Source of the DNA: Candidatus Poribacteria bacterium
GTDB lineage: Bacteria > Poribacteria > WGA-4E > GCA-2687025
Assembly (NCBI GenBank): GCA_018644665.1
Contig: JABGQA010000104.1
Location: forward strand, 56,031-120,030
DNA length: 64,000 nt
Direction of reading: 5' to 3'
Shown here: one piece after another, positions 17,309 to 25,888 of the stretch
Position numbering within the stretch: position 1 is the stretch's first letter
Layout of the letters: each line of letters opens with the position of its first letter
Notes under the pieces: generated by a model
What the model saw: the letters and a program-made list of their open reading frames with translations, nothing else
The model's database searches: none
What the model was told of the DNA's origin: nothing
Program-made: the position numbers and the translations under genes

Positions 17309-18190
17309 GTGCGTGCGATCCTCCCGACGCTGACAGTCTGCCTGCTCGTCGCTGGATGTCCAGAGCTGGCTCGGGCGTTCGCGTGCGAGGACGCCGACGC
17401 CTTCGATCCGGGCGCGTTCCTCTACACGCGACCGGGCGTCGACTTCGGACTCACGGCGGCGTCCACCATCGAATGGTGGATGTACCTGGAGGACGCTCCC
17501 GGCGTGAACGACGTGTGGCCGATCGCCACGAGGCCGGGGAGCTACTTCGTCGGCTTCGCGGGCCCGCTGCCGGCGATGCCCGGCGCCGTTCTCGAGCCGG
17601 ATGAGATGTTTCTGGTCCTGTCCGAGGTCCGAGCCGCCGGCGACGGAGTGACAACGCTCCACCGCTACATCACGGGTGTGAACCCGCCCCGGCGGGCCGG
17701 GATTCCTCTGCGCCGTTGGGTGCACGTTGCGATTCAGCGCTCCCCGGAAGACGGGTGGCGACGGACCGTCCATATCGACAAGGTCCGCGCGGCAGACGCG
17801 CGTGGGCAGGGGCCGCGACGGCCGACCGATGGCAGTCTGTACGTCTTTGGGATTCCGGCGGAAGACGGCGCCGACCTGACGACGCTGGCCGCTGTCGGCG
17901 GGACGGTAGCGCCGCTGAACGGCTGCATCGACGTTATGCGAATGTCCGACAGGGCGCGGTACGTCACGGACGAGATCGTCCCGGGTCGCCGGCTGCGCGC
18001 CGATCGCCACACCTTCGCGCGGTGGGAATTCGCGGCGCCGACTTCGACCTACTACGGCGACACGTCGGGGAATGGGCGTCATCTGTTTCCAGGGGGGTCG
18101 CTGAGTGTTAGCCGCTTGGGCACGACTGCCACGCTCTGGGGCGAATTGCGGGCTGTGCAGTCCCCAGTGCAGGCCGTCTCCATACGGTAG
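17309..18190 (+). CDS. LamG-like lipoprotein with C-terminal VSxxG-x5-WG tail
   Basis: Exported protein of 293 residues. The signal peptide MRAILPTLTVCLLVAGC ends in a lipobox (LVAGC), so it is probably lipid-anchored. The body resembles a concanavalin A/LamG-like jelly roll: STIEWWMYLE, RWVHVAIQRSPEDGW, LNGCIDVMRMSDRARY. The C-terminus has VSRLGTTATLWGELR (from 18107), a tail shared with other secreted proteins in this window. The start is GTG with GGAGG at 17298-17302. It lies 175 bp after MoxR and converges on nagB. No ligand can be assigned. Confidence 0.78.
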   Translation: MRAILPTLTVCLLVAGCPELARAFACEDADAFDPGAFLYTRPGVDFGLTAASTIEWWMYLEDAPGVNDVWPIATRPGSYFVGFAGPLPAMPGAVLEPDEMFLVLSEVRAAGDGVTTLHRYITGVNPPRRAGIPLRRWVHVAIQRSPEDGWRRTVHIDKVRAADARGQGPRRPTDGSLYVFGIPAEDGADLTTLAAVGGTVAPLNGCIDVMRMSDRARYVTDEIVPGRRLRADRHTFARWEFAAPTSTYYGDTSGNGRHLFPGGSLSVSRLGTTATLWGELRAVQSPVQAVSIR

Positions 18191-18218
18191 CGCGACGGCG
18201 TCAGTAGGATCGATGCGG

Positions 18219-19004
18219 CTATCCGAGCATTTCTAGCGAGTGCACGCGCCCCGTGGCCCCCGACGCCTCCGTTGCGTCGGCGCCTACCAAGCTGATTATC
18301 CCCGCCGCGGCCGCGCGGTCGAGCACGAAAGTGCAGTTCCCGTGCCCCTGCAACCATGACGCCGGGGTGTCTGCGGTTTCGTCGCCACAGACGGCCTTGG
18401 CGATGGCGTTGGCCTTCGCGTCTCCCTTGGCGAGCAGCAGAACTTCGCGCGCGTCCATGATCGTTGCTACACCTGCGGTGATTGCCTGTGTCGGCATTTC
18501 GTCCGGGTCGTCGAAGTACTTCGCATTCGCTGCGACGGTGCTCGCCGCGAGGCCAACGACGCGCGTTCGGGAGGCGCCGGCGCTGCCTACTTCGTTGAAC
18601 GCGATATGCCCATCCACGCCGACGCCGAGCACCCACAAGTCGACGCCACCCGCGGCCCGGATGTCGTCCTCATAGGCAGTGCATGCGGCGTCGTAGTCGT
18701 CCGATATGCCCGGCGGAACGTGGAATCGGTCGTCCGGAAGGTCCACGTACTGCATCAGTTCCCGGACCATCGTCGCGCGGTAGCTCTGCGGATGGTTCGG
18801 CGCGAGACCTAGGTACTCGTCGAGGTTGAACGTGCGCTTGGAGCGGAAGCTGATTGTGCCGTCGTAGTAGCGTTGGATCAGCCTGCCGTAGACGTTCACG
18901 GGTGTGCTGCCGGTCGCCAGACCGAGCACGCGAATCGAGTCCCACTTCCCAACGAGCAGGTCGGCGGCGTACGCGTCAACATCGGAGGTGACGACGACGT
19001 GCAT
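18219..19004 (-). CDS. nagB: Glucosamine-6-phosphate deaminase
   Basis: Converts glucosamine-6-phosphate to fructose-6-phosphate and ammonia in the cytoplasm. The 261-residue protein carries the family motifs GLATGSTP (29-36), FNLDEYLGL with Asp62, and GVGVDGHIAFNE (128-138) with catalytic His133 and Glu138. The length is close to B. subtilis NagB and shorter at the C-terminus than the E. coli allosteric form. It is the last gene of the nucleotide-sugar operon, 18 bp after the fusion gene. Its presence with a phosphohexomutase links the operon to amino-sugar flux. Confidence 0.95.
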   Translation of the reverse strand: MHVVVTSDVDAYAADLLVGKWDSIRVLGLATGSTPVNVYGRLIQRYYDGTISFRSKRTFNLDEYLGLAPNHPQSYRATMVRELMQYVDLPDDRFHVPPGISDDYDAACTAYEDDIRAAGGVDLWVLGVGVDGHIAFNEVGSAGASRTRVVGLAASTVAANAKYFDDPDEMPTQAITAGVATIMDAREVLLLAKGDAKANAIAKAVCGDETADTPASWLQGHGNCTFVLDRAAAAGIISLVGADATEASGATGRVHSLEMLG

Positions 19005-19022
19005 GGCGGTCGGCCTTTCAGA

Positions 19023-21539
19023 TCAGGTGACGGCGAACTCTCGCAACGTCCCGCTCCACACCGCGTCCGCCGGCACGTACGCTACGATGAGCCCCGCCAG
19101 CGGCGTCTCCCGAGGCGCAACGATACCCGTGGTCTTCTCCGCGGTCATACCCTTGGACATCAGCAGGTAGAAGGTGTCTTTCCGCAAACCACGCGTGGTG
19201 TACCAGTTCCCCTGCCCTTTGGAGATCACCACGTCGCATTCGCGCAACGCGTGTACGAACTCCGGCGTCGCCCAGAACAGGTTCGTGCCGACTGTCGTCG
19301 AGCCGGACGCAATGACCGACAGTCGCGGCTCCGCGCCGATGTCGAGACCGATGTCCCAGGCAACGGCGAGCACGTCTTCGCGAGTAGCGTCGTTGCTGGC
19401 GGCGGACGACTTCGCGGCGACGGTGACGGCGTGCCCTTCGTCGAGGAGGCGTCGCACCACGTGCAGGTCGAACACCGTCTCGCCGTCATTGTCGGTCAGC
19501 CACAACACGCGCGACGGGTCGCTCTCTGTCAGCCGTTCTAGGAATAGCCCGGTCGCGTCGATCGCAGGCGCGATGGCCCCGGCCTCCGCGAGGGATTCGC
19601 CGAGGAAGTCGGGATTCGCGCGCATCCGTTCGAGCATCCGCACGCTGGTAAGGTCGATCAGGTTGGCCGCCACGTTTAGGCGCAGTAGCTCAGGCCACTC
19701 GCGCGACACCGCGCCCAATTCGTCCGCCAGCGTGAGAGCCAGAGCCCGGTCACGCCGCTTATCGGCGGCGTACGGATCGCCGTTGCCCGTGACGACGCCC
19801 GCCAGCTCGTACAGCACGCCCCAGAGCTCCTCCGGCGTCATGCGGCCGGTGAGATGCCGCCCCTCGAACTGGGCCGCGAGCAGCGCGTCGACGTTCGCCA
19901 GCAGCAGCTTCCGCACATGCTCCGACGACGTCGCGCGCGGGGCGATCTCCTCCCGCATCATCCGCGACACGTGGGCGCGAAGCGCTTCCCAGTCGGGAAG
20001 CCCACGCATGTCCCCGAAGGTGTAGGCGCCGGGCAGATACTCCTCCGGCACGAATTCCCACAGCGGCGGCGCGTCGCCGTAGGGCATCCCGAGACTGGGG
20101 TCACGCCGAATCCCGAGCGTCGCGCCGTCCGTGGTCCAGTTCGCCGGCAGCACGGTCCCGTCGGCGCGGACGTTGGATGCGCGCACGCCTTCGCTCACGA
20201 GGGTGTTCCGTAGCTCCGACGAAGATAGCTCCGTCACCGTGGCCAGTTCGCGGATGGGCTCCGCGACGGGCGGGGAGCAATCGGCGTCGGCTATCGCGAC
20301 GTTATGAAGGCGGGTGTCCGCAAGCCGGGCCCGCGCCCCGACACGCGTGTCCCCGGTGACCGTAGCGTTATCGAGGACGCAGTACGGCCCGACAGACACG
20401 CCCGTGCCCAGATGCACGCGCCCCGCCAGCACGCATCCGACGCCAATGCCGTCGCGGCCCACCAACTCCTCGATATCCTCGTCCAGGGTGATCTGAGCGT
20501 TCGGGTGAGGGCGGCAGCCCGCCTGGGCGAGTCGTTCCCGTACGCGTGCGTAGAGGTACTCCTCGCCATCCAAGACGTTCGTCCACCGGTTGACGCCGGA
20601 ACGGATCTCGCCCTCATAGATATGCGCTTGCGTCCGCAAACCGTCGTCGTGGAACAGCCGGAAGAGATCCACGTGGTGGTATTCCGTCTCCCCCTTGTGC
20701 AGCCACATCCGGTCGAGCCGTTCGAGGACCGCCTCGCGCTGGAAGATGGAGAATCCGGTGTTCGTGATGGCGGCCCCGTCGGCGAGGGCAGCGTGCATTG
20801 ACGCCTGCTCCTCGTCGGTCATGTCGTACCACTCTTTCGTGCAGGCCAGCCGACCGGCGTCGTCGAAAAACAGCCCCCCCTTATCGATGACGGCGTCGGG
20901 CCGTTTGCCGCAGAGCGTCGCATCGGCGCCCGCGACCACGTGGCTCGCCCACGTCCCGGCGGGCAGGCGTCGGTCGATGAACGGCTCATCCCCGAACGCC
21001 ACGCCGATCAGCTCCGCATCCGACCCTGCCAGCGCGTCACGCGCCGCCCGGAGGGCGCCCCCGGTGCCGTTCGCCACGGGTTGTACCGCGACGGCGCAGT
21101 CCGCCGCGAGGTACGTAGCGCACGCGTCCGCGTCAACGAGTTCCGGCGCGACTACGCCCGGGCGATTCCCGGTCCCTCGGGGGGCGTTCGACCGCAGAAT
21201 CCGCGTCGCGGTGTCCGGGTTGACGACGACGACCGGAGCCATGTCACCCACGAGATGGCGTATGGAGAGTTGCAGCGTGTTCGCGGCGCCGAACCAGATG
21301 TCGAGGTTCTTGTTCAGCCGGCCCGTCGGGTCGATACGCGTGCCGCGCCCACCCGCCAGAACGACCCAGAGCGGGCACAGAAGCCGGCGCAACGTGGCGT
21401 CGTCTGCGTCCGACCCGATGCGCGCTTCGATGGCGGCGACTACGTCGTCGGCGAAGGTAGGAAGGTCGCGCGCGAACTCCAGGCGTAGGAGACGCTCGAG
21501 GCGTCCCCGAAGGTCGTCGCGGGCGGCGGGGGCATTCAT
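19023..21539 (-). CDS. Fusion: sugar nucleotidyltransferase - beta-helix - DUF89 (ARMT1-like) phosphatase
   Basis: Multidomain cytoplasmic protein of 838 residues. Residues about 55-350 form a GlmU-like nucleotidyltransferase: VVLAGGRGTR (59-68) with a following Lys, QPVANGTGGA and GVAFGDEPFI. A short left-handed beta-helix-like stretch follows (GVGCVLAGRVHLGTGVSVG). From about residue 480 the protein matches the DUF89/ARMT1-like metal-dependent phosphatase family, with DNDGE at 683-687 followed by VFDL and SKGQGN at 773-778. DUF89 members are described as damage-control phosphatases for sugar and other phosphates. The gene overlaps yvcK by four bases (ATGA) and precedes nagB by 18 bp. The order suggests sugar-1-phosphate activation coupled to clearance of off-pathway phosphates; this coupling is inference. 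Confidence 0.82.
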   Translation of the reverse strand: MNAPAARDDLRGRLERLLRLEFARDLPTFADDVVAAIEARIGSDADDATLRRLLCPLWVVLAGGRGTRIDPTGRLNKNLDIWFGAANTLQLSIRHLVGDMAPVVVVNPDTATRILRSNAPRGTGNRPGVVAPELVDADACATYLAADCAVAVQPVANGTGGALRAARDALAGSDAELIGVAFGDEPFIDRRLPAGTWASHVVAGADATLCGKRPDAVIDKGGLFFDDAGRLACTKEWYDMTDEEQASMHAALADGAAITNTGFSIFQREAVLERLDRMWLHKGETEYHHVDLFRLFHDDGLRTQAHIYEGEIRSGVNRWTNVLDGEEYLYARVRERLAQAGCRPHPNAQITLDEDIEELVGRDGIGVGCVLAGRVHLGTGVSVGPYCVLDNATVTGDTRVGARARLADTRLHNVAIADADCSPPVAEPIRELATVTELSSSELRNTLVSEGVRASNVRADGTVLPANWTTDGATLGIRRDPSLGMPYGDAPPLWEFVPEEYLPGAYTFGDMRGLPDWEALRAHVSRMMREEIAPRATSSEHVRKLLLANVDALLAAQFEGRHLTGRMTPEELWGVLYELAGVVTGNGDPYAADKRRDRALALTLADELGAVSREWPELLRLNVAANLIDLTSVRMLERMRANPDFLGESLAEAGAIAPAIDATGLFLERLTESDPSRVLWLTDNDGETVFDLHVVRRLLDEGHAVTVAAKSSAASNDATREDVLAVAWDIGLDIGAEPRLSVIASGSTTVGTNLFWATPEFVHALRECDVVISKGQGNWYTTRGLRKDTFYLLMSKGMTAEKTTGIVAPRETPLAGLIVAYVPADAVWSGTLREFAVT

Positions 21540-22768
21540 ACGGAGAGGGCGTCGCCGTTGTAGTGCCGTCTCAGCAACCTGACGATTGCCGCGGCGAGCT
21601 TCGATGAGTCGTGGCGCAGCACGCGAATGGTCGCATCGCGCTCACGGATCTCTTCCTCGGCAATCAGGTCGTCCTCGACGAGTTCTGCGGGGGCGACGTT
21701 GTCTGCGTCGGGACGATGCAAGACTTGAACGCGTGGTCGGCCTGGGGCCCCAGGAACGCCGGATCCGGGCTTGCTCGCCTCGCGGACGAAGTCATCGAAC
21801 GACAGGAACGCCCCGTTATCGGTGGAGTCGCCCTTGTTCCGCGCGGCGCTGAGCCAGTGGTATGTCTGCTGCAGTTCGGCCTGATGGTACTGCTGCACCA
21901 ACTCCTCCGACGCCCGCTGGGAGTTGGCGAGCACGTAGTCGATCGGCACGGAGCCGTGACGCTGGATGGCGCCAACGTGGTCGGTTAGCGTATACGCGTC
22001 AGTCTCGCCAGGCTCCACCATCACGTTGGCCACGTAGATCTTGATCGCGCTCGACTCCTGCAGCGCTGCGAGGATCTCAGGCACGGCGATGTTTGGCAGG
22101 ATGCTCGTAAACAGGCTCCCGGGCCCGATGATGACGGCGTCGGCGTCGCGGATGGCCTCGGCGGCTTCCGGGAGAGCGCGTATCGGTTCGGGGTGGTCCG
22201 CCTCGTCGCACGGCGTGGCGCGACCGCCGTTTTCCGCACGACGCGCGAGGAACACGTGCTTGATCGGCGACCGGTCGGTCCGGTCAGGGATCGCGGACTC
22301 ACCGCGCACGATGCTCCCGTTGACGAGTTCCGCGCACAGCACCGTGGCGTCCAGCGTGACGGGGAGAATCCGACCACGCACGGCGAGGACCTTGGATGCT
22401 TCCTGTATCGCGCTCGGGAACGTACCCTGCATGTCCATCAGGGCGATGAGCAGCAGGTTTCCGACACTGTGGCCTTGGAGGTCGCCCTCGCTGTCGAAGC
22501 GGTACTCGAACAACTGGCTCATCATCTCGTCTTCGTTCGCGAGCGCGACGAGGCAGTTGCGAATGTCCCCGGGCGGCAGGACGCCGAACTCGTCGATGAG
22601 CCGTCCAGAGCTACCACCGTCGTCGGACACCGAGACGATGGCGGTGAGCTGGTCCATGTCGAACGTGCGGCATCCCCCGCCGTTCGACGCTACATACTGC
22701 TTGATTCCGCGTAGCAGCGTCGACAGCCCGGTACCGCCGCCGATACATACCACTTTCAGTGGCGTCAT
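21536..22768 (-). CDS. yvcK: YvcK/CofD-family gluconeogenesis factor
   Basis: Member of the YvcK branch of the CofD-like family. In Bacillus YvcK binds UDP-sugars and is needed for normal cell shape and growth on gluconeogenic carbon; here the role is inferred. Motifs: VVCIGGGTGLSTLL at the N-terminus, AIVSVSDDGGSSGRL, PPGDIRNCLVALA, GHSVGNLLL and IIGPGSLFTSILPNI. The product is 410 residues with a longer Asp/Arg-rich C-terminus than minimal YvcK. I place the start at the ATG directly before TPLKVVCIGG (22768), with AAAGG upstream; an in-frame extension to 22822 has no support. It is coupled by overlap to the fusion gene. Confidence 0.92.
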   Translation of the reverse strand: MTPLKVVCIGGGTGLSTLLRGIKQYVASNGGGCRTFDMDQLTAIVSVSDDGGSSGRLIDEFGVLPPGDIRNCLVALANEDEMMSQLFEYRFDSEGDLQGHSVGNLLLIALMDMQGTFPSAIQEASKVLAVRGRILPVTLDATVLCAELVNGSIVRGESAIPDRTDRSPIKHVFLARRAENGGRATPCDEADHPEPIRALPEAAEAIRDADAVIIGPGSLFTSILPNIAVPEILAALQESSAIKIYVANVMVEPGETDAYTLTDHVGAIQRHGSVPIDYVLANSQRASEELVQQYHQAELQQTYHWLSAARNKGDSTDNGAFLSFDDFVREASKPGSGVPGAPGRPRVQVLHRPDADNVAPAELVEDDLIAEEEIRERDATIRVLRHDSSKLAAAIVRLLRRHYNGDALSV

Positions 22769-22853
22769 TCGATAAAGCCTTTCACCACGACACGCGCCGG
22801 CGACCAAGGATAGGGCAAGCATCTGCGCCGCTCAACAGCCGCGGAGCCGCGTT

Positions 22854-24251
22854 TCACCCGGTGACCTCGCGCACGCGCTCAAGCGCCTGAGCTACGAGAC
22901 CCTCTGCCCGGTCGCGGTCCGGCGATTCCGCGAACACTCTCAGCACCGGTTCCGTCCCCGACGGACGGACTACCAGCCACGCATCGCCGAACTCTAACTT
23001 CAATCCATCCATACGGTTCATCGACGCATCCGGATACATACCCACAAGCGCGGCGAGCGCGTTTTCCACGTCCATCGCGCCGTCCATCGGCGCCTTCGCC
23101 TTCACCAGGTGGTAGCGCCGGAATCTCGCCGCCCACGCAGACAGGCTCATGTCGCCTCGCGCCATTCCCGTGACGATCACCGCCAACGCCGCGATTCCGT
23201 CCGCCGTCAGATGTGTGCCGGGGATCACGACGCCGCCGGTGCTTTCGCCGCCGACGGCCGCGTCCACCTCCCGCATCCGGTCTACGACGTGCCCGACGCC
23301 CACCGGTGTCCTGAAGACATCCACGCCGTGGGCCGCGGCCACCTCGTCCACGAGGCCGCCGGTGACTGCAGTTGTCACAACGGGCCGTCGGTCGTCGCGA
23401 AGGATTGCGTCCGCGACAAGCGCGAACGTGTATTCCTCGGGCAGGAACTCGCCACGTTCGTCGACCAGGACGGTGCGATCCGCGTCCACGTCGTGCGCAA
23501 ATCCGATGTCGGCGCCTTCGTTACGGACGGCCTCGCGCAGGGCGCCGATGCCTTCGCCCGTCGGTTCGGTGGAACGCGGGAACCGACCGTCAGGTGTACA
23601 GTACAGCTCGACCACGTCACATCCTAGACGCCTCAACAGAGCGGGGCTGATGGTGGATCCAGCGCCATTGCAGGCGTCGATCACCACGCGCGGCCGCCTC
23701 TCACTGACGGCCTCCGCGTCCACTTCTGGCAGGCCGAGGATCCTCTCGATGTGCTGATCGATCGCGTCGTCGCGTACGGCGTGGCGCCCCTGAGCGTCCC
23801 ACGCCGCCAGTGCGGTGGACCCACGCTCAAACGCGCTCGCGAGTGCCTCTCGCTCCTCCGCGGCCAGGAGGCGACCGTTTTCGGCCGCGAATTCCACGCC
23901 GTTCCACTCCGCCGGATTGTGGCTCGCGGTGATAGTCATGCAGCCGTCGGCCCCGTACGCCGCTGCGGCGTGCAGAACCGTCGGCGTCGGCGCGACGCCG
24001 ACATCGACTACGTTCAGCCCGGAGGCGGTGAGACCCGCCGCCGCCGCGTGAAACGCGCTGATCCCCGACGGGCGCGTATCGCGGCCGACTACGACGCTGG
24101 TTCCGCCTCGCTTCCTGACCAGCGTAGCGAACGCCTGCGTGAGTCTGAGGACCACCAAGGGGGTGAACGACTCGGCGACGCGGCTGCGGAAGCCGGATAC
24201 GCCGAAAACGGCGTCGTCGCCCACGGGAGGCGTTGGGTCGCGGCCCGTCAA
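22854..24251 (-). CDS. Phosphohexomutase (phosphoglucosamine/phosphomannomutase family)
   Basis: Alpha-D-phosphohexomutase of 465 residues that interconverts sugar-6- and sugar-1-phosphates. All four family loops are visible: catalytic Ser110 in TASHNPAEWNG, metal-binding DVDADR near residue 255, the sugar-specificity loop GGESTGG near 340 and the phosphate-binding RPSGTEPVLR near 430. The specificity loop fits GlmM, phosphomannomutase or phosphoglucomutase, so I do not assign a symbol. It overlaps glgC by four bases and lies 85 bp before yvcK, placing it as the supplier of sugar-1-phosphate for GlgC and the downstream nucleotidyltransferase fusion. Confidence 0.92.
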   Translation of the reverse strand: MTGRDPTPPVGDDAVFGVSGFRSRVAESFTPLVVLRLTQAFATLVRKRGGTSVVVGRDTRPSGISAFHAAAAGLTASGLNVVDVGVAPTPTVLHAAAAYGADGCMTITASHNPAEWNGVEFAAENGRLLAAEEREALASAFERGSTALAAWDAQGRHAVRDDAIDQHIERILGLPEVDAEAVSERRPRVVIDACNGAGSTISPALLRRLGCDVVELYCTPDGRFPRSTEPTGEGIGALREAVRNEGADIGFAHDVDADRTVLVDERGEFLPEEYTFALVADAILRDDRRPVVTTAVTGGLVDEVAAAHGVDVFRTPVGVGHVVDRMREVDAAVGGESTGGVVIPGTHLTADGIAALAVIVTGMARGDMSLSAWAARFRRYHLVKAKAPMDGAMDVENALAALVGMYPDASMNRMDGLKLEFGDAWLVVRPSGTEPVLRVFAESPDRDRAEGLVAQALERVREVTG

Positions 24252-25471
24252 GAAAGCACCATGGCTTTGGGCAGCACTACGATTCCGCTTTCGCTCGTAC
24301 TGAACCGTCGGGCGCCGTCCGGGAACGTCGACCCGATGGTGTCGCCCGCCGGAATGCGCACGAGCTTGTCCACGATCGCCCGCGACACCCGGGCGCCGCT
24401 CTCAACGCGCACATCGTCGAACAGCAAGGAGTCCTCGACGACGGCGCCCGGTTCCACCACGACGTTGGGCGACAGCACGGAATTCCGCACCGTCCCACCG
24501 TGGATTTGCACGCCCGGCGACAGCAGCGCGTTCTCGACCTCCGCCGCATGTCCACCGGCGCTGACGACCTTCGCGGGCGGCAACGGCTGGTACGACGTTC
24601 GGATGGGCCAATCGTCGCCGTAGAGGTCGAACGGCGGCGTTTCGCGCACAAGATCCATGTTCGAGTCGTAGAAGCTGTCCAGCGTGCCGATGTCGCGCCA
24701 GTAGCTGCGGTCGGGGGCGCCCGGCTCGTGGAACGGGAACGCGTACACAGGCGCGTCCGCAGCGACGAGGTCCGGGATGATGTTCTTGCCAAAGTCCCGA
24801 GCCGTGTCGGCGCGGGCGTCGGCGATGAGCGCCTTCACTAGCGCGTCGGTGTCGAACACGTAGAACCCCATCGACGCAAGCGCGCGGTCGGGCTTCCCGG
24901 GCACCGGGTCGGGATCGTCGGGCTTCTCGCGGAAAGTGCGTATGCGCATCTCGTCGTCGACGCCCATCACGCCGAACCGCGTGGCCTCCATGCGCGGGAC
25001 TTCGATGCAGCCCACGGTCAGCACAGCGCCGGTGTCGATGTGCCGACGGAGCATCGCGGCGTAGTCCATCTTGTACACGTGGTCGCCGCCGAGTATCAGC
25101 ACGTGCCGTGGCCGCTCGCGCTCGAGCAGGTAGATGTTCTGGTAGATCGCGTCTGCCGTGCCGAGATACCACATCGAATGCGTGCGCTGCTGCGGAGGCA
25201 CGAGGTCGATGAACTGACCTAGGCCCGGGACGAAGTACTCCGTCCACCCCGTCTGTATGTGCCTGTGCAGCGAGATCGATCGGTACTGCGTGAGGAGTAC
25301 GATCCGCGTCAGCCCCGAGTTGAGGCAATTCGAGAGCGCGAAGTCGATGATGCGATGCGAGCCCGCGAACGGCGTCGCCGGCTTGGCGCGGTCCTTGGTG
25401 AGAGGCGCGAGACGCGCGCCCTGGCCGCCGGCCAGGACCATCACGAGCACGTTGTCGAGTAGAGCGTCCAT
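24248..25471 (-). CDS. glgC: Glucose-1-phosphate adenylyltransferase
   Basis: Forms ADP-glucose from ATP and glucose-1-phosphate for glycogen synthesis. The protein is 407 residues. Diagnostic regions are LAGGQGARLAPLTKDRAKP, the substrate segment RIIDFALSNCLNSG, GGDHVYKMDY, and the C-terminal beta-helix (LSPGVQIHGGTVRNSVLS). The start ATG lies 33 bp after the receiver-protein stop. Its stop overlaps the phosphohexomutase start, so the mutase and the pyrophosphorylase are translationally coupled. No other glycogen genes are in the window. Confidence 0.95.
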   Translation of the reverse strand: MDALLDNVLVMVLAGGQGARLAPLTKDRAKPATPFAGSHRIIDFALSNCLNSGLTRIVLLTQYRSISLHRHIQTGWTEYFVPGLGQFIDLVPPQQRTHSMWYLGTADAIYQNIYLLERERPRHVLILGGDHVYKMDYAAMLRRHIDTGAVLTVGCIEVPRMEATRFGVMGVDDEMRIRTFREKPDDPDPVPGKPDRALASMGFYVFDTDALVKALIADARADTARDFGKNIIPDLVAADAPVYAFPFHEPGAPDRSYWRDIGTLDSFYDSNMDLVRETPPFDLYGDDWPIRTSYQPLPPAKVVSAGGHAAEVENALLSPGVQIHGGTVRNSVLSPNVVVEPGAVVEDSLLFDDVRVESGARVSRAIVDKLVRIPAGDTIGSTFPDGARRFSTSESGIVVLPKAMVLS

Positions 25472-25504
25472 TTGCGAGGTCTCCGGGGAGGGACGTCCTG
25501 GGGA

Positions 25505-25888
25505 CTACTCGGCCGACACGGCCTTGGCGACGGCGTCCTTTAGCTCGCGGAAGCCCCCTGCCGCGGACTTCACCACGTATTCCACGGCGGACCAAGTCAT
25601 GTAGTTGTCCTTGTACGCCGAATACGCCGTGTGCAGAATCACCGGCAGCGACCCCCGTTCGCCCACGATGTCGTTGAGCGTCTCGATGCCGTCTTTGCCC
25701 GGCATGTTGATGTCGAGAATCACGACATCCGGCGCGCGCTCCGAGATGGCGGCCAGCGCGTCGGCGCCGCTGTATACCACCTGCACGTCGTAGCCTTCGT
25801 CTCCAAGTTCCTCTTCGACCAACGCCGCCATGCTCTCATCGTCCTCGACGACGAGCACCCGCGCGCGGTCACCATCCACGGCCGTCAT
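25505..25888 (-). CDS. Single-domain response regulator (receiver only)
   Basis: CheY-like receiver of 127 residues without an output domain. Asp59 in VVILDINMPG is the predicted phosphorylation site; the acidic pair is in VVEDDES and the conserved Lys in YVVKSA. It overlaps the upstream histidine kinase by four bases (ATGA), so the two form a cognate pair. With no DNA-binding domain it probably acts through protein interaction or as a phosphorelay intermediate. The next gene downstream is glgC, 33 bp away, which puts the signalling pair in the nucleotide-sugar transcription unit. Confidence 0.92.
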   Translation of the reverse strand: MTAVDGDRARVLVVEDDESMAALVEEELGDEGYDVQVVYSGADALAAISERAPDVVILDINMPGKDGIETLNDIVGERGSLPVILHTAYSAYKDNYMTWSAVEYVVKSAAGGFRELKDAVAKAVSAE

